From Boseongicola sp. (GTDB lineage Bacteria > Pseudomonadota > Alphaproteobacteria > Rhodobacterales > Rhodobacteraceae), in assembly GCA_014075275.1 (NCBI GenBank), contig CP046179.1, positions 3,357,932 to 3,421,931 of the forward strand: a stretch of 64,000 bases of DNA, in the 5' to 3' direction. The translations under genes were made by a program, and so were the position numbers. The notes under the pieces are model-generated. The model saw nothing but the letters and a program-made list of their open reading frames with translations. It was not told the origin of the DNA and did not search any database. This document shows positions 7,714 through 17,459 of the stretch, piece after piece; the stretch's first letter is position 1, and the number at the start of each line of letters is the position of its first letter.

Positions 7714-9165
7714 ATGATCGACATTCGCCCTGTGGGATATGTTATCGGCCTTTTGGTGGCCGCGCTGGGCGCTACGATGCTGGTGCCGATGCTGGTCGAC
7801 ATTCAAGACGCCAACGGCCACGGCAACGCATTCCTTGGATCAGCTATAATTACTGTCGTCGTCGGTGGTCTGATTGCATTGGCATGCGCCAATGGGGCCG
7901 GGGGGCGGCTGACGATCCAGCAAACGTTCCTTTTGACATCGGGTGTTTGGCTGGCACTGCCGATCTTTGGGGCAATTCCGTTCCTTCAAGCCCCAATCAG
8001 CGCAAGCGTTACTGACGCCGTTTTCGAAGCGATGTCAGGTTTGACGACCACCGGATCGACCGTATTTTCTAGGCTGGAGTCCATGCCGCGCGGACTGCTC
8101 CTGTGGCGCTCTATGCTGCAATGGTTCGGTGGGATCGGAATTATCGTGGTTGCCATGGTGTTTTTGCCAGAGCTTCGCGTCGGTGGAATGCAAATATTCC
8201 GCTCCGAGGCTTTTGACGCTGGCGGCAAGGTTCTGCCTCGCGCGGCAGAAATCGCCTCGCGGATTTCTATTGTCTACGCGTTACTGACGGCCTTTTGTAC
8301 GGCGGGTTATATGGCTGTCGGATTGCAGCTTTTCGACGCCGTTAACCATGCGATGACGACCATTGCGACTGGCGGATTTTCCACATTTGACTCGTCATTT
8401 GCAGCCTTCACTGGCGCTGCCTCCTATGTCGCAATCATATTTATGATCCTGGCAAGCCTTCCGTTCGTGCGATACGTCCAGTTACTTGCCGGAACCTCAC
8501 AACCTCTTTGGCGTGACAGTCAGATCAGGGCGTTTCTGGCGGCTCTTTTTCTAATCGTCGCGCTTGTTGCAGGCTTTCGCATGCTGGCCGGTAATGCGGG
8601 CGGCATAGAGCCGAACCTGCGTGAAAGCCTGTTCAACGTCACGTCGATCATGACTGGAACCGGATACGCCAGCACCGATTATCAACTTTGGGGAGGATTT
8701 CCGATGATCGTGATTTTCTTCGCGGGGCTTGTCGGTGGTTGTGCTGGTTCAACATGCTGTTCCGTGAAGGTGTTTCGCTATCAACTGCTGTTCACAGCGA
8801 TATTTGCGCAGATACGCCGCATTCACTCGCCCCACGGAATTTTTCAGGTCAAATACGAAGGCCGCACCGTTTCCGAGGATGTCATTTCGTCCGTCATGGC
8901 GTTCTTTACCGTATTTATTGTCTCGATCGGCATTCTGTCAGTGATGCTCGGTGCGACCGGTCTGGATTTCGTCACGTCCCTTAGTGGTGCAGCGACTGCA
9001 ATTGCCAACGTCGGGCCAGGTCTTGGTCCCGAGATTGGTCCAACTGGCAATTTTGCTGACCTGAACGATCCGGCAAAATGGATGCTGTCGGCGGGTATGT
9101 TAATCGGGCGGCTGGAGCTTTTGGCAGTTCTGGTCATCTTCACCCTTCGGTTTTGGCGCGGCTGA
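7714..9165 (+). CDS. trkH: TrkH-family potassium uptake protein (membrane subunit)
   Basis: Potassium-translocating inner-membrane subunit of the Trk system, which works with a cytoplasmic TrkA. The 483 residues form about ten to twelve helices with four pore-like repeats. The first filter region is TTGSTVFSRLESMP near residue 111, followed by the family segment WFGGIGIIVVAMVFLP. Later filter loops lie at IATGGFSTFDSS, TGTGYASTDY and NVGPGLGPEIGPTGNF. No trkA is present in the window. Its stop overlaps the next ATG by 1 bp (TGATG). Confidence 0.92.
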   Translation: MIDIRPVGYVIGLLVAALGATMLVPMLVDIQDANGHGNAFLGSAIITVVVGGLIALACANGAGGRLTIQQTFLLTSGVWLALPIFGAIPFLQAPISASVTDAVFEAMSGLTTTGSTVFSRLESMPRGLLLWRSMLQWFGGIGIIVVAMVFLPELRVGGMQIFRSEAFDAGGKVLPRAAEIASRISIVYALLTAFCTAGYMAVGLQLFDAVNHAMTTIATGGFSTFDSSFAAFTGAASYVAIIFMILASLPFVRYVQLLAGTSQPLWRDSQIRAFLAALFLIVALVAGFRMLAGNAGGIEPNLRESLFNVTSIMTGTGYASTDYQLWGGFPMIVIFFAGLVGGCAGSTCCSVKVFRYQLLFTAIFAQIRRIHSPHGIFQVKYEGRTVSEDVISSVMAFFTVFIVSIGILSVMLGATGLDFVTSLSGAATAIANVGPGLGPEIGPTGNFADLNDPAKWMLSAGMLIGRLELLAVLVIFTLRFWRG

Positions 9166-10754
9166 TGGCCCGATTGGGTGTAGAAATTTCCGCGATGCTT
9201 GCAAGTCGCGGTGTTGATACGATCTTTGGCATCCCGGGCGTCCATAACGTTGAACTCTATCGCGGTATTGAAGAGGCCGGCCTTGCTCATGTGCTTGCCC
9301 GACATGAACAAGGTGCAGGTTTCATGGCCGACGGCTATGCCCGTGCCTCGGGGAGGCCAGGCGTAGCCTACGTCATCAGTGGTCCGGGCCTGACAAATAT
9401 AATGACGCCACTGGGGCAGGCGTATTCTGACAGCGTGCCAGTTCTGGTCATTGCCAGTTGCCTCGACGATACCGAAACCTATCGTGGCCAATTGCACCAG
9501 ATGCGCGATCAGGCGGGTGCGGCGCGCGCCGCCGCTGAATGGAGCGAAACAGCCGAAGACGATGATCAGGCGTTCGCGATGATTGACAGCGCGCTGGCCA
9601 GTTTTTCGCAGGGCCGCTCGCGCCCCAAAGTCATGCACGTTCCGATCAATGCATTGGGCAACGAGGCATCGTTGTTTCCAGCTTTCATGTCGCAGCAATC
9701 CAGTTCGCCAAGACCGCCGGATGTTGCCGAGGTCGCACGGCTAATCCGCCAATCTCGGCGTCCGATGTTCATTTTTGGTGGTGGTGCCAAATGCCCGAAC
9801 AACCCCGGACTGCCAGCCGAGGCAATGCAAAAGTCGAGGGCAACGGCCTTCACCACCTTTGCCGGTCGCGGCATTCTGGCCCCGGACACCCCCATGAGCT
9901 TTGGTGCCCATCTGGCCCAGATCGACGCAATCGATGTACTGCAAAAAGCCGATCTTTTGATTGCTGTCGGCACCGAATTGGCGGCAGTTGACTTCTACCG
10001 CGAGACTTTGGGGCATGATTGCCCTTTGGTGCGCGTCGATGTCGATCCGGAGGTATTGGCAGATGTCTATCAAGCCTCAGTTCGCATCAAATCCGAAAGC
10101 GCAGACTTTCTAAGCGCGTTGATCGATCAATTGGGCAATCCGGACACCGACTGGTCCAGGCAGGACGTGGCCGATGCGCGGGCGCGATGGCGTCGTGAAC
10201 TTGCGGCTTCCCAGCCTGCCATCGTCTCGATCTGTGATGCTCTCAGCCAATCCTTGCCTGATGAGATAATGATCTACTCGGACATGACCCAGTTCGCCTA
10301 TACGGCCAACGAAATCTGGCAGATGCGCCGCCCCGGCCATTGGCACCATCCTTCGGGATTTGGCACTCTTGGCTACGCTCTGCCCGCCGCCATAGGAGGC
10401 ATCATTGCCCGAAAGGGCGCGCCGACACTGGCCATCGCAGGTGATTATGGTTTCCAGTATACTCTTCAGGAACTTGGCACCGCAGCAGAGCTGGGGCTGA
10501 ATCTTCCGATCCTACTGTGGGACAATAGTGGTCTGGCCGCGATCCACGACGCCATGGTTGAAAGCCAGATCGCCCCCACCGCCGTCCAGGCCAAGAATCC
10601 AGATTGGTCTTTGTTGGCAAAGGCCTATGAGTGTGAGTTTGCCCAACCTGCATCATTGATCCAACTGAGTGAGTCGATCCATGGGGCCTTCAAAGCGGAC
10701 AAACCGACGCTAATCCGGGTAACCCCGGAAATCACGAACCCAAACGGTTTGTAA
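9165..10754 (+). CDS. Thiamine-diphosphate enzyme, acetolactate-synthase-like (AruI-type)
   Basis: ThDP-dependent 2-oxoacid decarboxylase/synthase of 529 residues. The catalytic glutamate is Glu48 in RHEQGAGFMADGYAR. The ThDP/metal motif begins GDYGFQYT at 426-433 with Asn in WDNSG about 25 residues later. The opening (FGIPGVHNVELYRGIEEAG) resembles 5-guanidino-2-oxopentanoate decarboxylase (AruI) of the arginine transaminase pathway more than true acetolactate synthase. The substrate is still an inference; no arginine transaminase lies nearby. The start is ATG 9165, which overlaps trkH by one base; an upstream in-frame ATG (9078) would run 88 bp into trkH. Confidence 0.82.
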   Translation: MARLGVEISAMLASRGVDTIFGIPGVHNVELYRGIEEAGLAHVLARHEQGAGFMADGYARASGRPGVAYVISGPGLTNIMTPLGQAYSDSVPVLVIASCLDDTETYRGQLHQMRDQAGAARAAAEWSETAEDDDQAFAMIDSALASFSQGRSRPKVMHVPINALGNEASLFPAFMSQQSSSPRPPDVAEVARLIRQSRRPMFIFGGGAKCPNNPGLPAEAMQKSRATAFTTFAGRGILAPDTPMSFGAHLAQIDAIDVLQKADLLIAVGTELAAVDFYRETLGHDCPLVRVDVDPEVLADVYQASVRIKSESADFLSALIDQLGNPDTDWSRQDVADARARWRRELAASQPAIVSICDALSQSLPDEIMIYSDMTQFAYTANEIWQMRRPGHWHHPSGFGTLGYALPAAIGGIIARKGAPTLAIAGDYGFQYTLQELGTAAELGLNLPILLWDNSGLAAIHDAMVESQIAPTAVQAKNPDWSLLAKAYECEFAQPASLIQLSESIHGAFKADKPTLIRVTPEITNPNGL

Positions 10755-10833
10755 AAGGTCCCGACACCCAGACCTGACTGTCGCAGCCGGAAATTTGGTG
10801 AGTTTCCACTTCGATCTCTGCGTCAAAGCCCGC

Positions 10834-12528
10834 CTAGTTCCAGCAGCTCACCAAAACCGTAATATCCGCTGCCATGATCGCCAGATCTTCCGGCTCCATC
10901 GGGCTTTCGGTCACCTGCTCAATGGCCGTCACACCGTTTCTGGCAAGGAACGCCGCCAATACCGGTGCGTCCGCCGCAAATGACACGCCCGCCGGCAGCT
11001 GCCGTGCGCCCTCTGGTGCGTCCAGCAGCATACCCATCACAGAGCCGCCACCGTCGAACACCGGACCCCCGGCATCCCCGGGTTCAGCTGCAACATCCAA
11101 TCGCTGAACCTGCATATTCCCGTCCAGACCTTTCACATCCGCAAACTTCCCATAGGTCAGCGACGGCGCCGACAACAAGCCGCCATAGCTGAAACCCGAT
11201 ACGGCGACTTCTGATTGCAAGCGCGGCTCCTGGGCAGTCAACGCAGCAAATCCGATAGGAGAGACAGCCTGCAAAGGCTGTAATACAGCAAGACCCAAAG
11301 AGGGTTCGATTGCGACCACCTTCGCTTCCAGATCGTCCCCCAGGGTAATACGCGCACACGAGTCGACACCCGCTGCGGCCGTCAAGACACTGCCCGCTGC
11401 ATCGATATAGAAACCCGAACGCGTTTCATCTGCGCGCCTGATCTCCAGCCCGGCAACCAGATCAATACTTTGTTGACCACCCAGCGACTCTGGAAGCACG
11501 CCATCAACGGCGCGAAAACTCGCTTGCATTTCGGTCAAAGCTAACCGTTGACGCTTCTCATCATCTGCAGGCCAGATCAGCGTAAACCCTTTGATCCGCT
11601 CTCCCTCAAGACGTGCGTATGTATGCGAGGATATTTCACTGCTCTGACCAGTCAGGGTGAAATCATTGCGCCGCAATGCCCGCGTACCATCCAACGGCAC
11701 AACCTCAAGCGTCTCCATAACCTCGTAAAGCGCGCGCAATGTGCCGCGATCACCTTCCTAGGATATCAGCAAAACCTTGACGCCACTGTCTCCAACAGGC
11801 TCGTAATGGGCGAATGGTGGTTCGTATCGGTCAAATCCCACCAATCCGACGGGAAGCGAGATGTCGACCCCTGCGAGGGCATCTGCAACCTGACGCATGT
11901 CCAATGCCGCCAGTGCGTCCTGATAAGCACCAACCAACTCACGACGCTGCAATGTGGTCAACACGCCGGTCGGCTCATACCGCCGATCTTCCTGCCATGC
12001 CGACATCGCCCGCCGGGTTCCCGGACCGAAAGACGCATCAATGGTCGAGGTATAAAAGCCCTCCCACTTCAGGGCCGTCTGCAACAAGGCGCGGCCGTCG
12101 CGGTCCAGTAACCGCTCGCTTGCGCGGGCATCTGAAAGGGTCTCTTCCCCGGCTACCAAAGGCGGCAATGGCTCTGCAGGCTCCGAAATGGCAGCAACTT
12201 CATCCTCTGATCCGAAGAAACGGTTGCTGAAATTCGCCCCATCGGACAGAAAACTATCTCCGGGGATCGCACCTTGTCGACGAAGACGACTTAGCTCAAA
12301 TTCGGCGTCGCTTTCGCTGAATGGGCCCAGGACCACGGCATACCATCCAGAACCAAGACGAAACCCAGTGACATTGTCCAATCGACCAGCGTAAATCTCG
12401 GCTCGTTCCCTTGCTATGGCCTCACTTGGGCGCGCCTCAATCTGTACCCAACTCGACTCTTGCGCAGCAGCAATACCGGTCCAAATCACCAGGCACGCCG
12501 CTACCATCACCCTTGCAAAAATTTTCAT
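10834..12528 (-). pseudogene. SPOR / peptidoglycan-binding / trypsin-fold protein split by an in-frame TAG
   Basis: Read as one gene this encodes about 564 residues. It has a signal peptide (MKIFARVMVAACLVIWTG, cut after AAAQ), a SPOR-like domain (about 27-100), a putative peptidoglycan-binding domain (about 145-200, with FGPGTRRAMSAWQ) and a C-terminal trypsin-like domain. A single TAG at 11758-11760 (codon 257) interrupts it. Both sides are in the same frame and code well: PFAHYEPVGDSGVKVLLIS, stop, EGDRGTLRALYEVMETL. CAG to TAG is the simplest change. The protease motif reads GDAGGPVF, so the usual catalytic Ser is Ala and the domain may be non-catalytic. It could be a recent pseudogene, readthrough or a base-call error. 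The start is ATG 12528. Confidence 0.82.
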
Positions 12529-12681
12529 CGTCAATCTGTCCACCAAATCGCCCGTTTTTGAGCGGTTTCACCGTTTGTAACTAGGCCAAAGCCATATGCA
12601 CGTCAAAACGAACGACCCTTCATTGACCGCCACCGGCCTGTTGCCTATTGAGAACGCGATTTTCGAACCTCAAGGTAAGCC

Positions 12682-13608
12682 ATGTCCGCCCCAGATCGCC
12701 CCAGAAGTTTTCAGGAAATTATCCTGCGCCTCCAGACCTATTGGGCGTCCAAAGGCTGCGCTGTGCTGCAACCCTACGACATGGAGGTTGGGGCAGGGAC
12801 GTTTCACCCGGCAACCACCCTGCGCGCGCTTGGTTCAAAACCCTGGGCTGCGGCCTACGTGCAACCCTCGCGTCGCCCGACAGATGGCCGCTATGGTGAA
12901 AACCCGAACCGGCTTCAGCACTACTATCAGTTTCAGGTGCTGATCAAACCATCGCCACCCGATTTGCAGGCGCTCTACCTTGGTTCGCTCGAAGCCATCG
13001 GCATCGATATGGACATGCACGATATCCGCTTCGTCGAAGACGATTGGGAAAGCCCGACCTTGGGCGCATGGGGCCTCGGGTGGGAAGTTTGGTGCGACGG
13101 CATGGAAGTAAGCCAGTTCACCTATTTCCAGCAGGTCGGCGGTCACGATTGCCGACCCGTTTCGGGCGAATTGACCTATGGGCTGGAGCGTCTGGCAATG
13201 TATGTGCTCGGCATCGATCACGTGATGGATATGCCGTTCAACGACCCCGATGCCCCGATTGCCTTGAAATACGGCGATATCTTCAAACAGACCGAGCAGG
13301 AATATTCCCGCTGGAACTTCGACGTTGCCGACACGGAAACGCTGCTGAAGCACTTCGAAGATGCCGAAGCCGAGTGCGCCCGTATCCTGGCGGTTGACGA
13401 AGTTGATCCCAAAACCGGCAACCGCATCATCATGGCCCATCCGGCCTACGACCAGTGCATCAAGGCGTCCCACGTCTTTAACCTTCTCGATGCCCGCGGC
13501 GTGATTTCCGTCACCGAACGCCAGGCCTACATCGGCCGCGTCCGCGCTTTGGCCAAAGCCTGCGCCGACGCCTTTGTGACGACCGAAGCAGGCGGGGCAG
13601 CGGCATGA
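12682..13608 (+). CDS. glyQ: Glycine--tRNA ligase alpha subunit
   Basis: Catalytic alpha subunit of the bacterial alpha2beta2 glycyl-tRNA synthetase, charging tRNA-Gly in the cytoplasm. The 308 residues show the hallmark opening [31 protein letters not shown] and [18 protein letters not shown], all typical of GlyQ. The ribosome site AAGGTAA lies just before ATG 12682. The stop overlaps the FkbM-type gene (ATGA). Its partner glyS is 1.6 kb downstream with three genes between. Confidence 0.97.
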   Translation: MSAPDRPRSFQEIILRLQTYWASKGCAVLQPYDMEVGAGTFHPATTLRALGSKPWAAAYVQPSRRPTDGRYGENPNRLQHYYQFQVLIKPSPPDLQALYLGSLEAIGIDMDMHDIRFVEDDWESPTLGAWGLGWEVWCDGMEVSQFTYFQQVGGHDCRPVSGELTYGLERLAMYVLGIDHVMDMPFNDPDAPIALKYGDIFKQTEQEYSRWNFDVADTETLLKHFEDAEAECARILAVDEVDPKTGNRIIMAHPAYDQCIKASHVFNLLDARGVISVTERQAYIGRVRALAKACADAFVTTEAGGAAA

Positions 13609-14306
13609 CAAGTTACAAAGCCGAAAACCCGTTTCAGGCAATTCTTGAGGCAATAAAAGGCCGTTCTAATCCAATTTCCCGCTCCGCTTGGCGGAAACTC
13701 CGGCGGCACTATGCGAAACGCGCCGAAGCTGATTTTCGAATGGCGGCAGACGCACTAAAACCCGGCGATATATGCCTCGACTTGGGCGCGAACGTAGGGA
13801 AATTTTCGACGTTGCTTGCTGAAAAAGGCGCAGAAATTCACGCATTTGAGCCGGATCCTTACGCATACAAAATATTGTGCTCGAATGTTAATAAGTTCAA
13901 GAATGTGATCCCTCACAACAAAGCGGTGGGCGCGAGTGGCGGAACTCTAAAGCTATTTCGTCATAAGGATTTTGATAAAAATCCCGAGCACTATTCAGTG
14001 GCTACGACAGTGGCTCTTGGAAATGTCCGAACTGATATTCATGAGTACGGAGAAGTCGAGGTTGTAGACTTTTTCGAGCTGATAGAGAGCTTTGGCAAGC
14101 CGCTTCAGCTTGTTAAAATGGATATCGAAGGAGCGGAGTGGGATATTCTGGATAGATTGTTTGAGGCAAACAGTTGGGACAATCTTCGTGCTCTGTACGT
14201 GGAAACTCACGAACATCTGGACACAAACCGCATTGATGACGTTCTAAGATTCCGGAAACTCGCGGATAGTGTGCGAACTTGCGACATAAACTTACACTGG
14301 CAATGA
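13605..14306 (+). CDS. FkbM-family SAM-dependent methyltransferase
   Basis: Predicted methyltransferase of 233 residues with the SAM-binding motif [11 protein letters not shown] (58-68), an acidic [10 protein letters not shown] that contacts the ribose, and the FkbM-type [12 protein letters not shown] near residue 171. Family members often O-methylate sugars or lipids; the target here is unknown. Its base composition is visibly richer in A+T than glyQ and the VOC gene on either side, and its codon use differs. That suggests later insertion into the gly cluster. It is coupled to both neighbours by 4-bp ATGA overlaps. Confidence 0.85.
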   Translation: MTSYKAENPFQAILEAIKGRSNPISRSAWRKLRRHYAKRAEADFRMAADALKPGDICLDLGANVGKFSTLLAEKGAEIHAFEPDPYAYKILCSNVNKFKNVIPHNKAVGASGGTLKLFRHKDFDKNPEHYSVATTVALGNVRTDIHEYGEVEVVDFFELIESFGKPLQLVKMDIEGAEWDILDRLFEANSWDNLRALYVETHEHLDTNRIDDVLRFRKLADSVRTCDINLHWQ

Positions 14307-14674
14307 CGAGTGCAATTATGAGCCTGACCTCCTCAATCCCCGTCCTGCGCGCCGCCGACTACCTGCGCGCCCGCGCGTTCTGGACCGATGCTTTGGGCTT
14401 CACTGTCGGCGAAGAAGGCGGAGATCCTGCACGCTTCGGCATTTTCCACCGGGGCGAGGCCACCGTTTTTGTTGACGCTTGGCACGGCGCAGACACCGAT
14501 CCCAGCCCCGCCTGGCGCGCCTATTTCCACAGCGATGACGTCGATGCACTGGCCGCCGAACTGGCTGGCAAAACCGCCATGGAAGGCCCTACCAACGCCG
14601 TCTACGGTATGCGCGAGATCGTCGTAACAGATCCCGATGGCAACCGCCTCTGCTTCGGGATGGACACCCCATGA
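14303..14674 (+). CDS. VOC-superfamily (glyoxalase/bleomycin-resistance-like) protein
   Basis: Single-domain VOC protein (about 123 residues) with the usual paired beta-alpha-beta modules: SSIPVLRAADYLRARAFWTDALGF at the start and IVVTDPDGNRLCFG at the end. It has Phe/His/Glu positions that commonly bind a metal. The substrate is unknown; it resembles the bleomycin-resistance/glyoxalase branch. I start at ATG 14303, which overlaps the FkbM stop (ATGA); ATG 14318 is an alternative. GC-rich third positions match glyS and the DUF6446 gene. The stop overlaps the next start. Confidence 0.8.
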   Translation: MTSAIMSLTSSIPVLRAADYLRARAFWTDALGFTVGEEGGDPARFGIFHRGEATVFVDAWHGADTDPSPAWRAYFHSDDVDALAAELAGKTAMEGPTNAVYGMREIVVTDPDGNRLCFGMDTP

Positions 14675-15201
14675 GCGGAAAGGTCGTCGCCATGTTCTTG
14701 ATATTGGTCGCCATTTTCGGCGGCGGAGGCATGTATTACCTTCAGGAATACGGTTTTTATGAAGAGGTTCAGGCAACCGGCACCGCCGATGTGCAGATGA
14801 CGACATTCGCTACCGGCACCGCCGAAGCCATTCTTTATGACAACTTCCAGGCCATCGATGCCGGCAGTTCACCCATCCGCTACCGCGCCTGCTTCACCAC
14901 GCCCCAATCGCTGGCCATGATGACTGAAACCTACGAGATTTACGACGACGCCATACCCACAAACGCCCCCGGCTGGTTCGACTGTTTCGACGCCACCGCC
15001 ATCGGCGGTGCCCTCGCATCCGGCGATGCCATCGCGTTCCTGGGCACTGCCAACGTCCTCTACGGCATCGACCGCATCGTCGCCGTCACCACCGACGGGC
15101 GCGGCTTCGCCTGGCACCAGATCAACGAATGCGGCGAAACCGTCTTTGACGGCAAACCCGCCCCCGAAGGCTGTCCACCAGCCCCCGAAAGGACCAACTG
15201 A
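14671..15201 (+). CDS. DUF6446-like membrane-anchored protein
   Basis: Product of 176 residues with an N-terminal membrane helix (residues 3-24, VVAMFLILVAIFGGGGMYYL) and a periplasmic domain with cysteines in RACFTTP, WFDCFDA and NECGETVFDGKPAPEGCPP. It resembles the family found between or beside glyQ and glyS in Rhodobacteraceae. I assign DUF6446 from memory of that context; its function is unknown. It overlaps the VOC gene by 4 bp and glyS by 1 bp (TGATG), so it is made with the synthetase. Confidence 0.75.
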   Translation: MSGKVVAMFLILVAIFGGGGMYYLQEYGFYEEVQATGTADVQMTTFATGTAEAILYDNFQAIDAGSSPIRYRACFTTPQSLAMMTETYEIYDDAIPTNAPGWFDCFDATAIGGALASGDAIAFLGTANVLYGIDRIVAVTTDGRGFAWHQINECGETVFDGKPAPEGCPPAPERTN

Positions 15202-17459
15202 TGCCTGATCTTCTGATCGAGCTCTTTTCCGAGGAAATCCCCGCCCGCATGCAAACCCGCGCGGCGAACGACCTGAAACGCCTCGTCACCGATGCGCTGG
15301 TCGAGGCCGGCCTGACCTACGCCAGCGCCGCCGCCTTCTCGACGCCCCGCCGTCTTGCCCTGACTGTCGAAAGCCTTCTCGCCGACAGCCCCGCCACGCG
15401 CGAGGAACGCAAAGGCCCGCGCACCGACGCGCCCGAAAAGGCGCTGGAAGGCTTCCTGCGCTCCACCGGCCTCACCAAAGACCAACTCGAAGCCCGCGAC
15501 GACAAAAAGGGCCAGGTCTGGTTCGCTGCAATCGAAAAACCTGGCCGCCCCGCCACCGACATCGTTGCCGAAACACTTGAAACCACCATCCGCAACTTTC
15601 CCTGGCCGAAATCCATGCGCTGGGGCACCGGGTCCCTGCGCTGGGTCCGACCGCTGCATTCCATCCTCTGCATCCTGACCGATGACGCTGGCGAGGCCAC
15701 CGTGGTTCCCCTCGACATCGACGGCATCCAATCCGGCGACACCACCCAGGGCCACCGCTTCATGGCCCCCGAAACTTTCGCCGTCACCGGTTTTGAAGAC
15801 TACGCCGCCAAACTTTCCCGCGCCCACGTCATCCTGGACGCCGAAGACCGCGCAAGCCGCATCTGGCACGACGCCACCCAAATGGCATTCGCCCAAGGCC
15901 TGGAAGTTGTTGAAGACAAAGGGTTACTGGCCGAGGTCGCGGGCCTTCTCGAATACCCTGTCGTCCTCATGGGCGCGATTGGGGCCGATTTCCTGGCCCT
16001 GCCGCCCGAGGTCCTGCAAACCTCGATGAAGGAACACCAGAAGTTCTTCAGCGTCAAAGACAAGACTAGCAAAATCACCCATTTCGTCACCGTTGCCAAT
16101 CGCGAGACGGCAGACAACGGTGCCACCATTCTGGCAGGCAATCAAAAGGTTCTGTCCGCCCGCCTTTCGGATGCCAAATTCTTCTGGGAAAACGACCTGC
16201 GCATCGCGAACGAGGGCATGCAGCCTTGGCTGGATGCGCTGCAAAACGTCACCTTCCACAACAAACTAGGGTCTCAAGCCGAACGCATCGACCGCATCGC
16301 GGCCCTGGCGCGCGAGATAGCGCCGGTTGTCGGAGCCGACCCCGACAAAGCCGAAACCGCCGCGCGGTTGGCCAAGGCGGATCTCTCATCCGAAATGGTC
16401 TACGAATTCCCCGAGCTTCAGGGGATCATGGGCGAATACTATGCCCGCGAAGCTGGGCAGGGTGACGATGTCGCCGCCGTCGCCCGCGAGCACTACCAGC
16501 CGCTTGGCCCTTCGGATGATGTGCCGACCAATCCGCTTTCGGTGGCTGTTGCACTTGCTGACAAGATCGACACGCTGACCGGGTTCTGGGCGATTGATGA
16601 AAAGCCGACGGGATCGAAGGATCCGTTCGCGTTGAGACGGGCGGCCTTGGGACTCATTCGGCTAGTGCTGGAGAGGAATTTTCGCCCAAAAGCACCGTTT
16701 AGCATGCTGTTGACCTATGCAATTCTCCAGAATAGCTCGGCTATGACTGAAAGAGAGATGATCGCGCACCAAAAAGAAATCGCAAATATCTTGCATGACT
16801 TGGCCACCGAAACAGAGTCTTTTATTCGCGGCATTGCTAGCATCCAAGGCGAAATGGAACACGAAAGCGAGACGGAACTCAGCGGTCCTGAAGAAACGGA
16901 TTGGCTCTCATTCAAACCCCAAATCCGACTAGCTTTGAACCTCCTCACCTTCATCCACGACCGCCTAAAGGTCTACCTCCGCGACCGCGGTATCCGTCAC
17001 GATGTCATCGACGCCTCCCTCGCCATGCCCAACTCCGACGATCTGACCCTCCTCTTCAAACGCGCCGAGGCCTTATCTGCTTTCCTCAAAACCGATGACG
17101 GCGAGAACCTGCTCCAGGGGTTCAAGCGCGCCCACAACATCCTCAGACAGGCCGAGGACAAAGACGGCGTCGAATATTCCTTCGGACCCGACCCCAAGCT
17201 GGCCGAGACCGACGAAGAAAAGGCCCTGTTCGCGGCCCTTGATGCGGCGGAATCCCAGATCACACCCGCCATGCAATCCGAAGACTTCGCCACCGCCATG
17301 CAGGCCATGGCATCCTTGCGCGCGCCCATCGACGCCTTTTTTGAGGCGGTTCAGGTCAACGCAGACAGCCAGATCCTGCGCCGCAACCGTCTGAACCTGT
17401 TGCACCGCATCAGCGCCACCTGCCTGTCGGTGGCTGACCTGACGCAAATAGAAGGGTAG
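15201..17459 (+). CDS. glyS: Glycine--tRNA ligase beta subunit
   Basis: Beta subunit of the alpha2beta2 glycyl-tRNA synthetase, responsible for tRNA recognition. The 752 residues begin MPDLLIELFSEEIPARM and carry MRWGTGSLRWVRPLHS, FLALPPEVLQTSMKEHQK, DPFALRRAALGLIRL and LHDRLKVYLRDRGIRHDV-type family blocks. It is longer than the roughly 690 residues common elsewhere. The extra length falls at about residues 495-570, where the DNA is AT-richer and the protein is Glu/Met-rich. The fold is otherwise intact. It is co-transcribed with the genes from glyQ onward. Confidence 0.96.
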   Translation: MPDLLIELFSEEIPARMQTRAANDLKRLVTDALVEAGLTYASAAAFSTPRRLALTVESLLADSPATREERKGPRTDAPEKALEGFLRSTGLTKDQLEARDDKKGQVWFAAIEKPGRPATDIVAETLETTIRNFPWPKSMRWGTGSLRWVRPLHSILCILTDDAGEATVVPLDIDGIQSGDTTQGHRFMAPETFAVTGFEDYAAKLSRAHVILDAEDRASRIWHDATQMAFAQGLEVVEDKGLLAEVAGLLEYPVVLMGAIGADFLALPPEVLQTSMKEHQKFFSVKDKTSKITHFVTVANRETADNGATILAGNQKVLSARLSDAKFFWENDLRIANEGMQPWLDALQNVTFHNKLGSQAERIDRIAALAREIAPVVGADPDKAETAARLAKADLSSEMVYEFPELQGIMGEYYAREAGQGDDVAAVAREHYQPLGPSDDVPTNPLSVAVALADKIDTLTGFWAIDEKPTGSKDPFALRRAALGLIRLVLERNFRPKAPFSMLLTYAILQNSSAMTEREMIAHQKEIANILHDLATETESFIRGIASIQGEMEHESETELSGPEETDWLSFKPQIRLALNLLTFIHDRLKVYLRDRGIRHDVIDASLAMPNSDDLTLLFKRAEALSAFLKTDDGENLLQGFKRAHNILRQAEDKDGVEYSFGPDPKLAETDEEKALFAALDAAESQITPAMQSEDFATAMQAMASLRAPIDAFFEAVQVNADSQILRRNRLNLLHRISATCLSVADLTQIEG

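Noticed and set aside
9078-9164. Earlier start for the thiamine-diphosphate enzyme
   Set aside because: It would overlap trkH by 88 bp; the family begins at 9165.
11739-11760. Frameshift as the cause of the split gene
   Set aside because: Both halves are in the same frame; only the single TAG codon separates them.
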